From assembly GCA_025506515.1 (NCBI GenBank), contig CM046442.1, forward strand, positions 63,311,340 to 63,375,339: a stretch of 64,000 nucleotides of DNA, given 5' to 3'. Position 1 is the first letter of the stretch. Every line of letters starts with the position of its first letter. Below, in pieces: positions 45,061-56,302 of this stretch. The stretch is from Flaveria trinervia (lineage: Eukaryota > Streptophyta > Magnoliopsida > Asterales > Asteraceae). Position numbers and translations under genes: made by a program. The notes under the pieces were generated by a model, which was not told where the DNA came from, did no database searches, and saw only the letters and a program-made list of their open reading frames with translations.

Positions 45061-45905
45061 CTTTCTTCTTCTTGAATCGCATCACTTTTCTTTTTCACGC
45101 CATTAACCTATAAAAGATATAAAAACCTAGGTTTGTCAAATGCTTTTGTGTAAATGTTAGCGCGATGAAAGTCAGTATTAATTTTTACCACATCGATTAA
45201 TTGATTTTCAAAACAGTCATGTATAATGTGATATTTTATACCGATGTTTTTGTTTTAGGATGTTGGACCTGATTTTTGGTTATAGCATTTGTAGCAGAAT
45301 TATCAACAAAAATAGGGGTGTTAGAAAATTGCAAACCATGGTCGCACATTTGCTGTTGAATCCAAATGATTTCCCAGCAGCAAGTTGTAGCAGCAACATA
45401 TTCAGCTTCACATGTTGAGAGAGCAACTGAGGTCTGCTTCTTACACTACCAGGTGACTAACCGTCTACCAAATAACTGACATCCCGCTGATGTTGACTTG
45501 TATTTCATCTTGCAACCACCATAGTTCGAGTCACTATACACTGTAAACTCAAAGTCATTGTGATGAGGATACCACAACCCGAGTGTTAGAGTACGCATTA
45601 GATAACGAAAGATCCTTTTAACCTCGATGAGATGATTTACTTTTGTGCCTGATATCTTGAACAAAGACATGTGGCATACATGATATGAAGACGCGAGGCT
45701 GTGAGGTACATGAGAAATCCGATCATTCCTCTGTACATGGTGGCATCAACGAGATAAACATTTTCATCAGGCGCCACGTCATGGTTCGTGGCAAGTGGAG
45801 TTCCAGCTACCGAATAATTCTCCAGGTCGGATCGACTGAGGATACCTCCTACATATTTGGTCTGATGCAGGAAGTTTCCTTTTGGTGTCTAGTTACACAT
45901 CATAA
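45061..45905 (-). pseudogene. RT end and RNase H of element J
   Basis: RNase H motifs: YSDSNYGGCKMKYKSTSAGC (open 45446-45670), STCEAEYVAAATCCW near 45375-45420, and VDNSATNAI near 45290-45310. Just upstream is RT connection sequence (FLMYLTASRLHIMYATC in a shifted frame, about 45660-45720). A stop lies near 45445 and frames change repeatedly. The segment ends abruptly near 45905, where gag linker sequence begins. Confidence 0.75.
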
Positions 45906-45906
45906 A

Positions 45907-48224
45907 CTAAATGCATTGTCCTTTAGAGGATGAGGGTGTATCTTTCTTCTTATTGTCCTCACTTGATTTTTCTTTCCATAGGCCAATTTTGTGTAACGCC
46001 TGTTTGTGGTAAATAGACGACTGACTTATGGTTTGAACTTTTGGTTCACTAATACTCTTAGGTGGAGTATTAGATCTCATTTTATAAAAACTTTTTTTTG
46101 CTTCATATAGTTCAATTTTGTTTTTGGGCATGTGATAATAAGCACAATTAGAAGAGATATGTCCTCGTTTTCCACAACTATAGCAAGATCTTGCTTCTAC
46201 AGATTGAAGAAAACTTTTATTTTATGTTGAGTTTGGTGAAGGTGTGAGGTGTGACAGGTTGGGTTTTGTCACTTCTCTTTTAGATGTTTTAGCCTTATTA
46301 ACAAAATTAATTGTTTTAATATTTTGAATATCTTTAACTTGCACTTTGGTTGGACTTTGATGATTAACACGTTTTTGGTTAACTAGTTTAGTCATTTTGG
46401 GTTCTGAAATCAACGTTTGTGAACCTGACCTTATATTAATCAATTTAATTTCATCATCCAAATTCTCAACTGGCATCTTTCCTTATTTTAAAGTAGACTC
46501 CTTCTGTTTAGTGCCGGATTTCTCCGGTTACCCGTGGAATTACGATCACTAACCAAAGGAGTGGACACCACATTATCCTTTACTAGGTTTTTATGATAGG
46601 TTTACATTTAGTACTCAAAAGGATCTTATGTTGTGGTGGAACTACTTTGTAACCCAAACCTTCCCCATTATCTTGTTCTTTCACTAACTATATGAGAAGA
46701 ACTTGCCCAACTTGTTGCTCTGAGCTCTTTCTCAGCCAAGTGATTTACCACGTTCATAGCTTCTTTGGTACATAACATCGCTTGCTCAGCTGTAATCTCA
46801 GCTTCACTAGCAGACCCTCATCTAGTGCTTCGACAAAAGCAATATTTGATTCTCCAAGAGAATCAAATCGGAAGGACCAGTCTTGCCTTCATCACCGTGA
46901 GCAATTAGAGCCTTTGTCTCTTTGCTTGATGAAGCAGTTCCAATCACATCTTTGTCTTGACGATTGAATGTGGGAAATGGGTTTCATTTCAAGTTTTCGT
47001 GGGCTATACACATTCACCTTTAAAATGCCCCTTTTCACCACACTTAAGTAGGTGACTTTGGTTTTGTCAAAACCAAAAGTTGTATCTTTCGTGGCAACTA
47101 GATTCTGTCCCGTCTTCTTAACAATCTTCTTTGTTTTTCTGATAGCACTCGCTAAGGTCCACATAGTGTCCATTCTTTCTAGGTCGTTCTTGTCAACTTG
47201 CTCGTAATCTTCATCTGCAAGATGACAATTTCCAATCTTCCACGCAACTACACATCATAGGATTGAACCACTGCTGCTAGAAGATCCATATGCTCCATTG
47301 CAACTTCCACTATGATATTACCGAGATTCTTGGTCTTTAACTTTGTAGTATTAGCTTCAGCCACTGTGTGTTGGGTTCCAGATGACCCTGACATTTCTGG
47401 TCCTCAAGCAGTTGTTTGGGAAGGAGCCAAGGAGCTAGACACAAATGTTGTTTGTAATGGTGCTCCTGAAACAGCTGGAGTAGGAACTCAATAGTAAAGT
47501 GAAGGATTCCGAATGTTGATCCTTTCATCAACTTGTATTTCATTCTCAGTTCCTCCTCCTTTAACTTCAAGATGAAGTCATTTATGTCTAATGTTACAAG
47601 AATGTCATTTTGTCTTAGGTTAGACACAAATGAATCCCATTTCTCAGGCAAACCATCAACAAACCTTGAAACTTTGTCTTTCATTGATGTGCTTACACCA
47701 TGAGTGTGCAGCTCACTCATCAGATGATACAGTCTGTCAATAATATCATCTAAGCTCTCATTCCCTATTGAAGAGAAATTATAAAACTCCTTCTTGAGAG
47801 CTTTACCCTTCAGTGCCTTCGATGTCGTGTTTCCATCATACATCTTCTCCAGGGCCTCCCATAGCGTTTGGCCTGCGACCGGGCATAAACTGATGAAAGA
47901 TGTCTTTCGGTATTGACTGAGTCCACAGAGCATAAACTTTATTCTCAGCATTGAAGAGAATCCTTTGAGCTTTACTCATTCCTCCCAACGTCAACTTGAC
48001 TCCATTTGCATTGACTGCGACCGTGTAACCAGTCTCTATGGAAGTCCAAAGATTGGGATCGACTTCATTTAAGTAAATCACAAACCGATGTTTCCACCGA
48101 GGACATTCATCTAACGATAACAGCTTTGGCGTTTGATATGATTACCAATCTCATTCTCCAGAAGTAGTAGGTTCTGGATGCGTGAGTCCATTCCGGCAGT
48201 AAACGCAACAAATTGATCTTCCAT
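45907..48224 (-). pseudogene. gag of element J
   Basis: Start MEDQFVAFTAGMDSRIQNLL at 48222-48224. Then a copia UBN2-like domain in three frames (open 47836-48081 and 47337-47951: WEALEKMYDGN, KKEFYNFSSIGNE, SRFVDGLPEKWDSFVSNLRQ). Next come a damaged first knuckle near 47000-47050, a Lys-rich linker, and an intact second knuckle CYSCGKRGHISSNC near 46145-46190. The gag end (open 45907-46131) matches positions 1-200 of A. Shifts near 48110, 47880, 47520 and 47040. Confidence 0.8.
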
Positions 48225-48703
48225 ATCTATGAACTTGGAACTTGGAGAACAGGATAGTTTCAATCGTGCGAATGGACTTTGAGTATGGATCACTCCTGCG
48301 AATGAACTATGAGTAAGGATCACTCGTGCCAATGAATTCAATCGTGTGATTGGATTCAGTTGTGTGGATGAACAGGACGATTGGAATCAATCGACTGGAG
48401 TTGTTCAGTTATGCAAATGAGCTACGTGACTGAGTTTAGTCGTGTGAATGGAGTGAACGAATGAGTTTAATCGTACGAATGTGATAGTCGTGCGACTGAA
48501 GGCTGTTGTTTTTGCAAAATTGAAGATTTTGAAACTTCGACACAAAATACATTTTTTTAAGAACTCTAATCTGCCGTGTAGTGAAAAATCGAAATTTAAC
48601 GCTTGAAAAATGTCGAAAAAACCTGTTGAAGAAAGCATGGTGACTCTTTTGAATAAAACACAGGTTTTTGACACCAAGCCTAATTGAATTAAATGCAAAC
48701 TCA
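48225..48703 (-). repeat. Leader of element J with near-palindrome cluster
   Basis: Words such as AATCGTGCGAATGG, TCAATCGTGTGATTGG and AGTCGTGCGACTGA fill about 48240-48505. The rest, towards the primer site, is unremarkable. Confidence 0.75.
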
Positions 48704-48720
48704 AGAGCCTGAAAATACCA
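48704..48720 (-). other. Degenerate primer-binding site of element J
   Basis: TGGTATTTTCAGGCTCT on the - strand, next to the LTR. It keeps TGGTAT and CAG-GC of the tRNA-Met site with extra T residues; the A copy is perfect. Confidence 0.6.
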
Positions 48721-48722
48721 CT

Positions 48723-49428
48723 TGTTAGGAGCGTGTACGAATGGAGTACTAACTGATTCTGTGTTTATACCAGATCAAATACTGCGGAATCCTATTTGAT
48801 TGGTGATGCAATCAATGAGAACGATAACCTGGTCCATATAAGATTGTACTAAACGTTAAGAACCAATAAGAATCGATCAGGAACGAACTATAAACTTAGA
48901 TAGGTTGTTTGGGATGCTCTCACGGCTAGGGTTTATGTGTATGTGTAATATCTCTCAAAGTGTTATGTTTTTCCATGAATTTGGTTGTATTTATAGGTTA
49001 GTGGTTTTCATACATATGACTGAACCATTAGCATGGTTCAGTCGTGCGACTGAATCATGCGATTGAGTCATACGCATGATTGAAGGTTCAGTCATGCGAT
49101 TGAGTCAATCTTATGTCTCAATCATACGACTGATCCAGTCTCCTGGTTCAGTCGTGCGACTAGTCCATAAGCATGATGTATTCATGCATATGGTTCGTAA
49201 GTAAGGGCCATTACCATGAATACTAATCTGACTAGGTTGACCATGTTTCTCAATCATTATTGACTAAGAACTATGTATAACAACCACAAACCTATATAAG
49301 AAGTCATACATATGAATTAAAGATAAGTAAACATCAAATCATATATCATATTTCATTACTTTGTCAAATTACACATATGTAAGACATTAAAGACTTTTAC
49401 ATTTAAGCACATAAAATAGGTACACATA
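48723..49428 (-). repeat. 5' LTR of element J, outer end truncated
   Basis: 706 bp from TGTTAGGAGC. It lacks roughly the last ten bases expected from the other LTRs (GTATCTACCA) and runs straight into TGTAACACCCGG of element L. TATAAATA (- strand) at 48988-48995; word cluster at about 49010-49210. Confidence 0.82.
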
Positions 49429-50242
49429 TGTAACACCCGGTTGTTTTCCTTGAAGCCAAAGAAAGAAGGAAAAGTGAAAGAAAAAAAATAATGTCCAAAG
49501 TCGAGGGACCGAACTTGCCAAACGGGAAAAACTTGAGAAAGTGGGAGATTAACTGGGGAGGGAAGCCCACACCCTCCCCCACACTTACAAATTTTTGGCC
49601 ATAGAGAGAGAAGGGGAAGAAAAGTGATCTTAATCTTCGGTTTTCTTGGTACTCGAGCGCAAAAGTTATGGTGTAGTGGGTTGGATTGAAGCTCTACTCG
49701 ACGGTGTTGTTTGTGTGAGTTCTAGGACCCCTCTTTTACGCGTTTTCAACTGATTTGGGGCTGGAACACATAGTAAAATCCGTTTTTGAAGTGTGTGTGT
49801 TGAACCGATATGTATGTGTTTGTGTGTGATGCGAGTGGAGTTTGTTTTCTGGCTTGTGTGTGCTTGAATGGTGTTGTGGTATGTGTTCCTAAGGTTTAGG
49901 ATGGCTGATTTGGGATTAAAACAAGTTTGAAACGGTTTGGAGGCTGAAAAGTGCAAATTGGGTTCGGGAAGAACTATATTGTGCATCAGCTAGGGCTAGG
50001 CGACCGAATGACATGCGACTGCAGTCCATACACTTGCAAGTCGCACGACTAAAGTCCATTCGCATGGGGAGTCATGCGACTGAGGTCCATACGCCTAGGT
50101 GTTCAACCACATTAGTTCCATTCACATAGGACTCATCCGCATTGTGTTCATCCGTATTGGGTCCATTCACATAGGGCCCATTTGCTTGGTGTTCAACCTC
50201 ATTGTGTTCAGTCGTCTGGGATGCCATGCGACTGAAGGGTGC
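49429..50242 (+). repeat. Element L: Ty3/gypsy-type LTR, left part
   Basis: Begins TGTAACACCCGG, the usual start of many plant Ty3/gypsy LTRs. The part 49990-50235 is an array of words such as AGTCGCACGACT, CATTCGCATGG and CATCCGCATTG. Interrupted at 50242 by K; continues at 62658. No gypsy reading frame is attached on the left, so this may be a solo LTR or the end of a deleted element. Confidence 0.65.
50238..50242. repeat. Target-site duplication of K, left copy (GGTGC)
   Basis: GGTGC before the left LTR; partner at 62653-62657. Both lie in L. Confidence 0.93.
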
Positions 50243-51102
50243 TGTTAGATCAAGAAGAAGGCTGGTGCAACTAAAACCAAATCACTTAGATAATTTCGGT
50301 GCTACATGCAAAGGCTTCCGAGGCTTAGCATGGAACTTCCGAAGGTTGTAGAGTCCTTCCGAAGATAAAGTGAAAAACAGTTTTGGAAGACAGAACACTA
50401 CTTCTGAAGTTAAGAGATTGCTTAGGAAGGTTAAGTCTTAGGAGAGCAATCAGGAAACTACTTCCGAAGTATGAAGGAAAGAAGAAGTTCCCAAGCATTA
50501 GAAGAAGCAGCCTCTTCCGAAGTATCAGTGGCCTCAGAAGTACTTGTTCTTCCGAAGCCATTTAACCTTCAGAAGACACTGCTATGAAGCAATGAACATA
50601 AGTATGGTCTCTAACACTCTGCTGCAGACCTCTGATAGTGCATGGTGTTTTCTCAAAGAGCCATGCAGTTGACCATACTTTATTCCACTATTTACCTTTT
50701 AATGATAGTACATGTTACTAACTTTAGTTGGTGACAAAAGGTAAGTCAAGGACATGTCCTGACTACCAAATCTTAGATAACACTTTATCCAAGATACCTT
50801 AAACTATAGTCTTGTAGTATAGGCTTTTGTTATAGGATCCTAACTAGTATCAAAGTATATCCGGCTGTAGGTAGTATTATATATAGTTACTCATTGTAAC
50901 TTGAAAAAAAAAAGCTTGTAAGAGTCTTGTAATATTTGAGTTGAGAATAAATATATGCAAGTACCTTGAAAATTACTTTGTGTGAACAGTATTACTTACT
51001 ATATTGTGATCAACTCTTATTGACTCTACTTTCATCCGAGTGTTGTTCAAGGTGAGTTTGAGAGAAAAACTAAGTGTTAAGTGACCCTTAACCGATCCTG
51101 CA
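50243..51102 (+). repeat. 5' LTR of element K
   Basis: 860 bp, TGTTAGATCA to GATCCTGCA. CTTCCGAAG-type words cluster at about 50315-50575 (for example 50356-50364). Confidence 0.93.
50878..50885 (+). promoter_or_regulatory. TATA box in the 5' LTR of K
   Basis: TATATATA, followed 65 bp later by AATAAATATA. This stretch is missing from the 3' LTR. Confidence 0.6.
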
Positions 51103-51103
51103 A

Positions 51104-51116
51104 TGGGTATCAAAGC
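51104..51116 (+). other. Primer-binding site of element K
   Basis: TGGGTATCAAAGC, one base after the LTR; it resembles TGGTATCAGAGC with an added G and one substitution. Confidence 0.8.
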
Positions 51117-51194
51117 TTCTCAGGCTCTTGATTGCGTGATCTAACCATCCAAATCAAACTATTTTTCACTCCTCCCTACAACTCACTCACTCAA

Positions 51195-53640
51195 ACGGCC
51201 CTAAACAAGTCCGAAGTAGAGATGGGAACCATGACAAAGGCTCCCATCATTACACCTAAAAATTTCAGGTCTTGGAGCAGAAGAATGGAAGGCTTCATTA
51301 AATACAAAGACAACAAGATGTGGAACTCTATTGTCAACGGTCCGTATTAGCCAAAGGTGGCATCACCTGGTGGAAACTGTGCCATGATTGAAAAGGTTGT
51401 TAAAGACTATTCTGACGAAGACCGAAAGAAGATTGACATTGACAACATGCTATGAAAATTCTCATGACTGCAATACCAAACTCCGTCATGGTGGGGTTTG
51501 AGCATTGTAAGTCTGCAGAGGAATTGTTTGATGCTCTTGCTCAAATGTACTTAAGCTCCAACGACTCAAAGAAGGACTCACTAAAGCAGCAGTTCGAGAA
51601 CTTCACCTATATTGCTGGAGAAACCCTCAGCCAGCAGTATTTCAGGTATATGGATCTTATCTCCTCTCTTCAGTCTGTGAAGATCACTCCTGAACTCAGA
51701 TATCTCATGAGAAAGTTCATGAGTTCTCTTCCAAACAAGTGGACATCTTACTGTGTCTCTATCAAGAGGACAGAGAATCTGAACACTCTCACTATAATTA
51801 AACTTTACGGCATCCTTGATGGATATCATTTAGAGATGGAAAGTAAGAAGGGCCACCAAGCAAGCTGTCCTCTGAGTCTTCGTGCTAGGAACACTTTAAT
51901 GGTTGCAGAAGGGTCAGCACCCCGACAACCTCAACACTACTTGACTTACCAACATCCATCCTGTTCTTCTGGACCTTACATCACTTTTCGTGAGACTCCA
52001 AGGTCTTAATAGGCTCAACACAATTCCTTCCAGGAAAGTTGTGCCCTTATCTCAGGAAGTGGACACTCCGGTGTTTTTCAATACTATTTTGATGATCTCA
52101 AGTGTTTCAATCCAGATGATGTAGAGTATGTGGACATTGTTCAACATATGGCTCTTTTAACATATAGAGCGAAGAAGTTCTTTAAGAGAACTGGAAGGCA
52201 ATTCCCTCAAAACCAACTACCAGCATGTTTGGGTTTGACAAGACCAAAGCAAAGTGTTACAACTATAACCAACTCGATCACTTGGTAAGGGAATGCATGG
52301 CTCAAGAAGTTGACTAGAGTTTCATGGTACAGGATGTGACTCCTGCTCAAGCTCTCAGGGCAGGAACAAATGATACTTAGGTATATGAACATCTCTGTAC
52401 TCTAGCCTGTACAGCTAAAGTTATACTTTATTAGGATTACATTCTGAAAATCAAATATGATATTGAGTCTTTAAGTATTTTAAAATATGATTATAAGAGA
52501 GCTGAATCTGAATATCAAAAGAAAATTGAGGAGTTAGAGAAAACTGTGTCTCTTTTAAAGCATGAACACACCAACTACAAGAGTCAAATCAAGGATCTAA
52601 TATCCTAATTGTCTGAGGCTCATGCCCAGCTTGTCATTCCTAAGGCTCAGTCTAGGAAGCATGCTATTTGTAAGCAGAACTTCCAAACTATTCTTGCATC
52701 ATCCTCCCACTCCAAACTCTCTTATCAGAACAATGGAGGGTTGGGAACAAATTGCTCCACCACACTCTTATGAGTCTATTAGACAACCAAGATGTGGTAC
52801 TGAGGAGCAAGAGGTTCCAACTGCTGACCCTTCCTCACTAGAATTGAAGGATGAAGCAACAATAGTGGCCACCACAGGGAAGGAACAGGTAGAAGTACCC
52901 ATCTCCTCTTGTGAAGATCAAATCCTAACCACTAAGGGCAGAAGAAGCATAGCTAAAGTTGTTAGAAGAACTGCCAAGAAAGTGGCTGAGTCTAAGCTGA
53001 AGATTACCCAAAGCATAAATGTGTCTTTATCTCAACTGGATTCCAAGTGTTAGGTACTTCTGATTAAGGAAAGGAGTGTAATACCAACACTCCTGTCTAG
53101 CCAAAGGATCATAAGTTAAAGGGAAAGGTCGCTGGTGAAGAGAAGAAGCCCAAGAAACAGCAACCTTTAGTGTCCCAAAAGACTAAAATTGCATTCATAA
53201 TGTGTGGTCTACACAACCATATGGCAAAAGATTGTTACTACAATCCTGCAAGCACACATTATGCAAATAATGCTAGGAAAGAAGGAGTCAGGAAAGGTTT
53301 CACATTTGGACCTTTTTAAATGGTTCAAGTGATGAAGAAGGGAAAGCTGGTTTCCGAAGCAAAGTTGCTTTCGGAAGAAGTTGTTTCTTCCGAAAGGAAA
53401 ATGGCCTTGGAAGCAAATGTTGCTAAAGTTTGGAAGAACAAGAAGATTCCCTTGAAACCATCCCAAAAGAAGACTGCTTGAAAGAAAAGGTGGTGAAGAC
53501 TTTTCCAAAAAGAAAGAAGCGTCAGAAGAAGGCAATGCTGCAAAAGCCTCTACAGGCTCATCCTCCAAGATTGACCAAAGGATGGACTAGAAGATTAAGG
53601 AGGATGCTGCAGCCCAAACCTCTTCTTTAGAATCATCTAT
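51195..53640 (+). pseudogene. gag of element K
   Basis: Collinear with the G gag. Where G starts MAALSK, K has ACG (51195-51197), so the original start seems lost; the next Met is at 51222. The gag domain follows (FRSWSRRMEGFIKYKDNKMW, stop at 51348; then open 51452-52009, 185 codons, with QQFENFTYIAGETLSQQYFRYM). The first knuckle (near 52239-52300) reads CYNYNQLDHLVREC with its second Cys changed to Tyr, and the second (near 53185-53235) reads FIMCGLHNHMAKDC with its first Cys changed to Phe. The 53340-53450 part contains in-frame CTTCCGAAG words. Many stops. Confidence 0.82.
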
Positions 53641-53649
53641 TGAACCCCC

Positions 53650-53892
53650 ATGCATATCTTTTGGTTAAATTATGTCATTATCCTTGGAAGAATGCAAGAC
53701 CAACAAGGCTTGGGTTTCCAATCAAAACTAACAATCTCAACTTATGTGCAGGGACATCCATATAATAAGAACAACAATGTTTGGATTGTGGACAGTGGAT
53801 GCTCCAGGCACATGACAGGGAACAGATTTCTCCTTCAACAGTTTCAACACTATGATGGAGGTCCTATCCAATTTGGAGGTGAGGCCGAATGA
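53650..53892 (+). pseudogene. Protease of element K
   Basis: An 80-codon open piece with NNVWIVDSGCSRHMTGN near 53780, an aspartic protease with D-S-G as in G, ending in GGPIQFGGEAE and a stop at 53890-53892; YISIKGSISNGKLKV continues in frame after it. It would cleave the polyprotein. Confidence 0.82.
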
Positions 53893-54940
53893 TATATTTC
53901 TATCAAAGGGAGTATATCCAATGGTAAGTTAAAAGTTGACAAAGTTAACTTTGTCAAACAGCTTGAACACAACCTGTTATGTTTTTCCAATTCTGTGATC
54001 AAAAGCAACAGATGCTTTTCACAGAACATGAGTGCATTATCCTCAAACTAGGGATGACCATTTCTCCGGAATTGGTGCTTCTTAGATCTCCCAGGAAAGG
54101 GGATATGTACAAGCTGGATATGAACAATGCTTCCCCAATGGGTGAAGTATCATGCTTTCTTTCCAAAGCTGATAGTGATGAGTCAACGCTGTGGCATAAA
54201 CGTATGTGTCATGTAAATTTTAAGACAATTAATAAATTGGGGAAAAATAACTTGGTAGATGGCTTGCCTAAAAAGGAATTTTTCTGCAAAGATAACTGTG
54301 TTACATGCCTGGAAGGGAAGCAACACAGGACTTCTCATAAATCAAAATGTGTTAACTCTATTACTACTCCATTACACTTATTGCACATGGATATTTTTGG
54401 TCCCACAAGTATAATGAGCATTGGAAGGAAATCATACTGCCTTGTGATAGTTGATTATTTTACAAGATTCACATGGGTATTCTTTTTAAGAACTAAAGAT
54501 GAAACTGCTGAAACACTAAAATCTTTTATTCTTAAAATAGAAAATCAAATTGATCACAAGGTTAAAATTATTAGAAGTGATCAAAGGACCGAGTTTAAGA
54601 ACTTTGTTCTTGACTCATTCTATAACAAAAAAGGGATTGCAAGACAATACAGTGCTCCCAGAACTCCTTAACAAAATTGTGTTGCTCAGAGGAGAAACAA
54701 GATACTTATTGAGGCTACTCGAACTATGTTAGCTGATTCAAAACTACCTCTTACATTCTGGGAAGAGGCAGTTAGTACTGCATGCTATATGCAGAATAGA
54801 GTTCTTGTAGTTAAGCCACATGGAAAAACCCCTTATCAGCTATCAAACAAGAGACCACCGTTCATTGGCATTCTAAGGTCCAAAGCTTATAGAGTATACA
54901 ACATTAGAATCAACAATTTGAGGAGTCATCCAATATAGTT
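53893..54940 (+). pseudogene. Integrase of element K, catalytic Glu replaced by Gln
   Basis: The open frame 53979-54671 (230 codons) has the zinc finger WHKRMCH...CVTCLEGKQH, the first Asp in LLHMDIFGPT and the second in IIRSDQRTEF (the following Gly is Arg). The active-site Glu motif is TP-stop-QNCVAQRRN, with Gln (54687-54689) where Glu is required and a TAA two codons before. The open frame 54726-54938 continues with LPLTFWEEAVSTACYMQNRV and GKTPYQL. Inactive as read. Confidence 0.86.
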
Positions 54941-55640
54941 GTTAATGAGCACACTCCTTGTGTTAGCGGGAATGGCCCTCATCATATCTTTGATTTAAAA
55001 TTGTTTCCAAACTATTTTAAACCATCTTGTGAGAATGTTTCAGCAGGAACAGGTGCTCAAAATGATGTTGACACTGCTGTAGATGATCAACTGTTTGAGC
55101 TACCCAGACCTCTTCCAAATTCTCCAAGAGCTGCAATAAATGAAGTTTCAAACATTCATAGATCTGACAGGGTAACCATATCAAGGAATAGTGAAGCTTC
55201 AATAACTGAATTACTTGTTGAGCCTCAAAACTGATTAGGTGATCCACCATAACACCTGGCAAAAGAAAATAGTATTTTGAAGGAACATGCAACTGTTAAT
55301 ACTACCTCACTGCCAACCATTGATGATGTTTCTCGTTCATTGAAAGAGTCCTCATTGAATGAATTTGAAACAACAGTTGGACAGGGTGTACCAGCTCTTG
55401 AGCAAAACATGTCCAATCTGGATCTATCTCTGTAGCTAGAAGTGATTCCTTGTCTTAGGATTCATAACACTCATCCAACTAAGAACATCATATGGGATGT
55501 CTCTCAAGGTCTGAGAACAAGAGGGCAGACTCCTCATGGGAATGTCTGCTTGTACTCATGCTTTCTATCGCAGATGGAACCCAAGAAGGTGGAAGATGCC
55601 TTGAAAGACATTAGCTAGCTTGAATCGATGCAAGAGGAGC
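54941..55640 (+). pseudogene. Integrase tail and integrase-RT linker of element K
   Basis: A low-conservation Ser/Asn/Pro-rich linker (open 55001-55234) ending in GLRTRGQTPHGN near 55510-55545, just as in G. Stops at 55232 and 55433. Confidence 0.65.
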
Positions 55641-56302
55641 TTCTTTAATTCAAGAGACAGAAAGTATGGAACCCACGTCCGCTACCATCTAGTCAAGTAC
55701 CTATAGGCACTAAATGGGTTTTCAGAAACAAGAGAGATGATAGAGGCTTGATCATCAAGAACAAAGCAAGACTTGTAGTTCAAGGATACACCCAAGAGGA
55801 AGGAATCGATTATACTGATGTATTTGCACCTATTGCAAGACTTGAGGCAGTTAGGATCTTCCTTGCTTATGTTGCTGCATCCAAGGACCTAACTGTTTAC
55901 CAGCTTGATGTCAAGTGTGCCTTTCTATATGGGGATATAGATAGGGAAGTCTATATGTGCCAACCTCAAAGATTTGAAGACCCACATCACCCCAACTATG
56001 TCTGCAAATTGGATAAAGCTCTATATGGGGTGCAGCAAGCGCCTAGGCTGTGGTATGAGACTTTGTCTCAGTTTCTTCTCAAGAATGGTTACACTAGAGG
56101 TACCATTGACAAGACTCTCTTCATCAGAAAGTCTAGAAAGGACATTTTGCTTGTTCAAGTCTATGTCGATGACATCATATTTGGTTTTTCAAATGACCAA
56201 ATGTGTGAGGACTTTGAAAGCATTATGAAGAAAAAGTTTGAGATGAGTTCCATGGAAAAAATAAACTTTTTCCTTGGAATTCAGGTGAAGCAAATGAAAT
56301 AA
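55641..56302 (+). CDS. Reverse transcriptase of element K
   Basis: The open frame 55748-56302 gives 184 codons, and similarity starts earlier (IGTKWVFRNKRDDRG at about 55704). It carries KARLVVQGYTQEEGIDY, the palm Asp in YQLDVKCAFLYGD, CKLDKALYGVQQAP, the active-site box VQVYVDDIIFGF and INFFLGIQVKQ. The catalytic triad is complete. It ends at a TAA (56300-56302) within QVKQMK, where G continues. It would copy element RNA to DNA; upstream stops prevent its translation as part of gag-pol. Confidence 0.88.

Larger units (their letters stand above)
38562..49428 (-). mobile_element. Element J: Sirevirus-like element with most of pol deleted
   Basis: Same family as A. On the - strand: 5' LTR (48723-49428, end damaged), primer site, leader, gag (48224 to about 45907), then directly RT end and RNase H (about 45905-45061), a long spacer with near-palindromic words, the envelope-like gene (42592 to about 39300), polypurine tract and 3' LTR (38562-39269). 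Protease, integrase and most of RT are missing, through a deletion with its join near 45905. LTRs differ by roughly one base in seven where compared, so it is old. The left flank GTTTA (38557-38561) has no partner because the right end is truncated. Confidence 0.85.

Noticed and set aside
49666..49986. 106-codon - strand open frame in the L LTR
   Set aside because: Pro/Thr/His-rich chance frame within an LTR.
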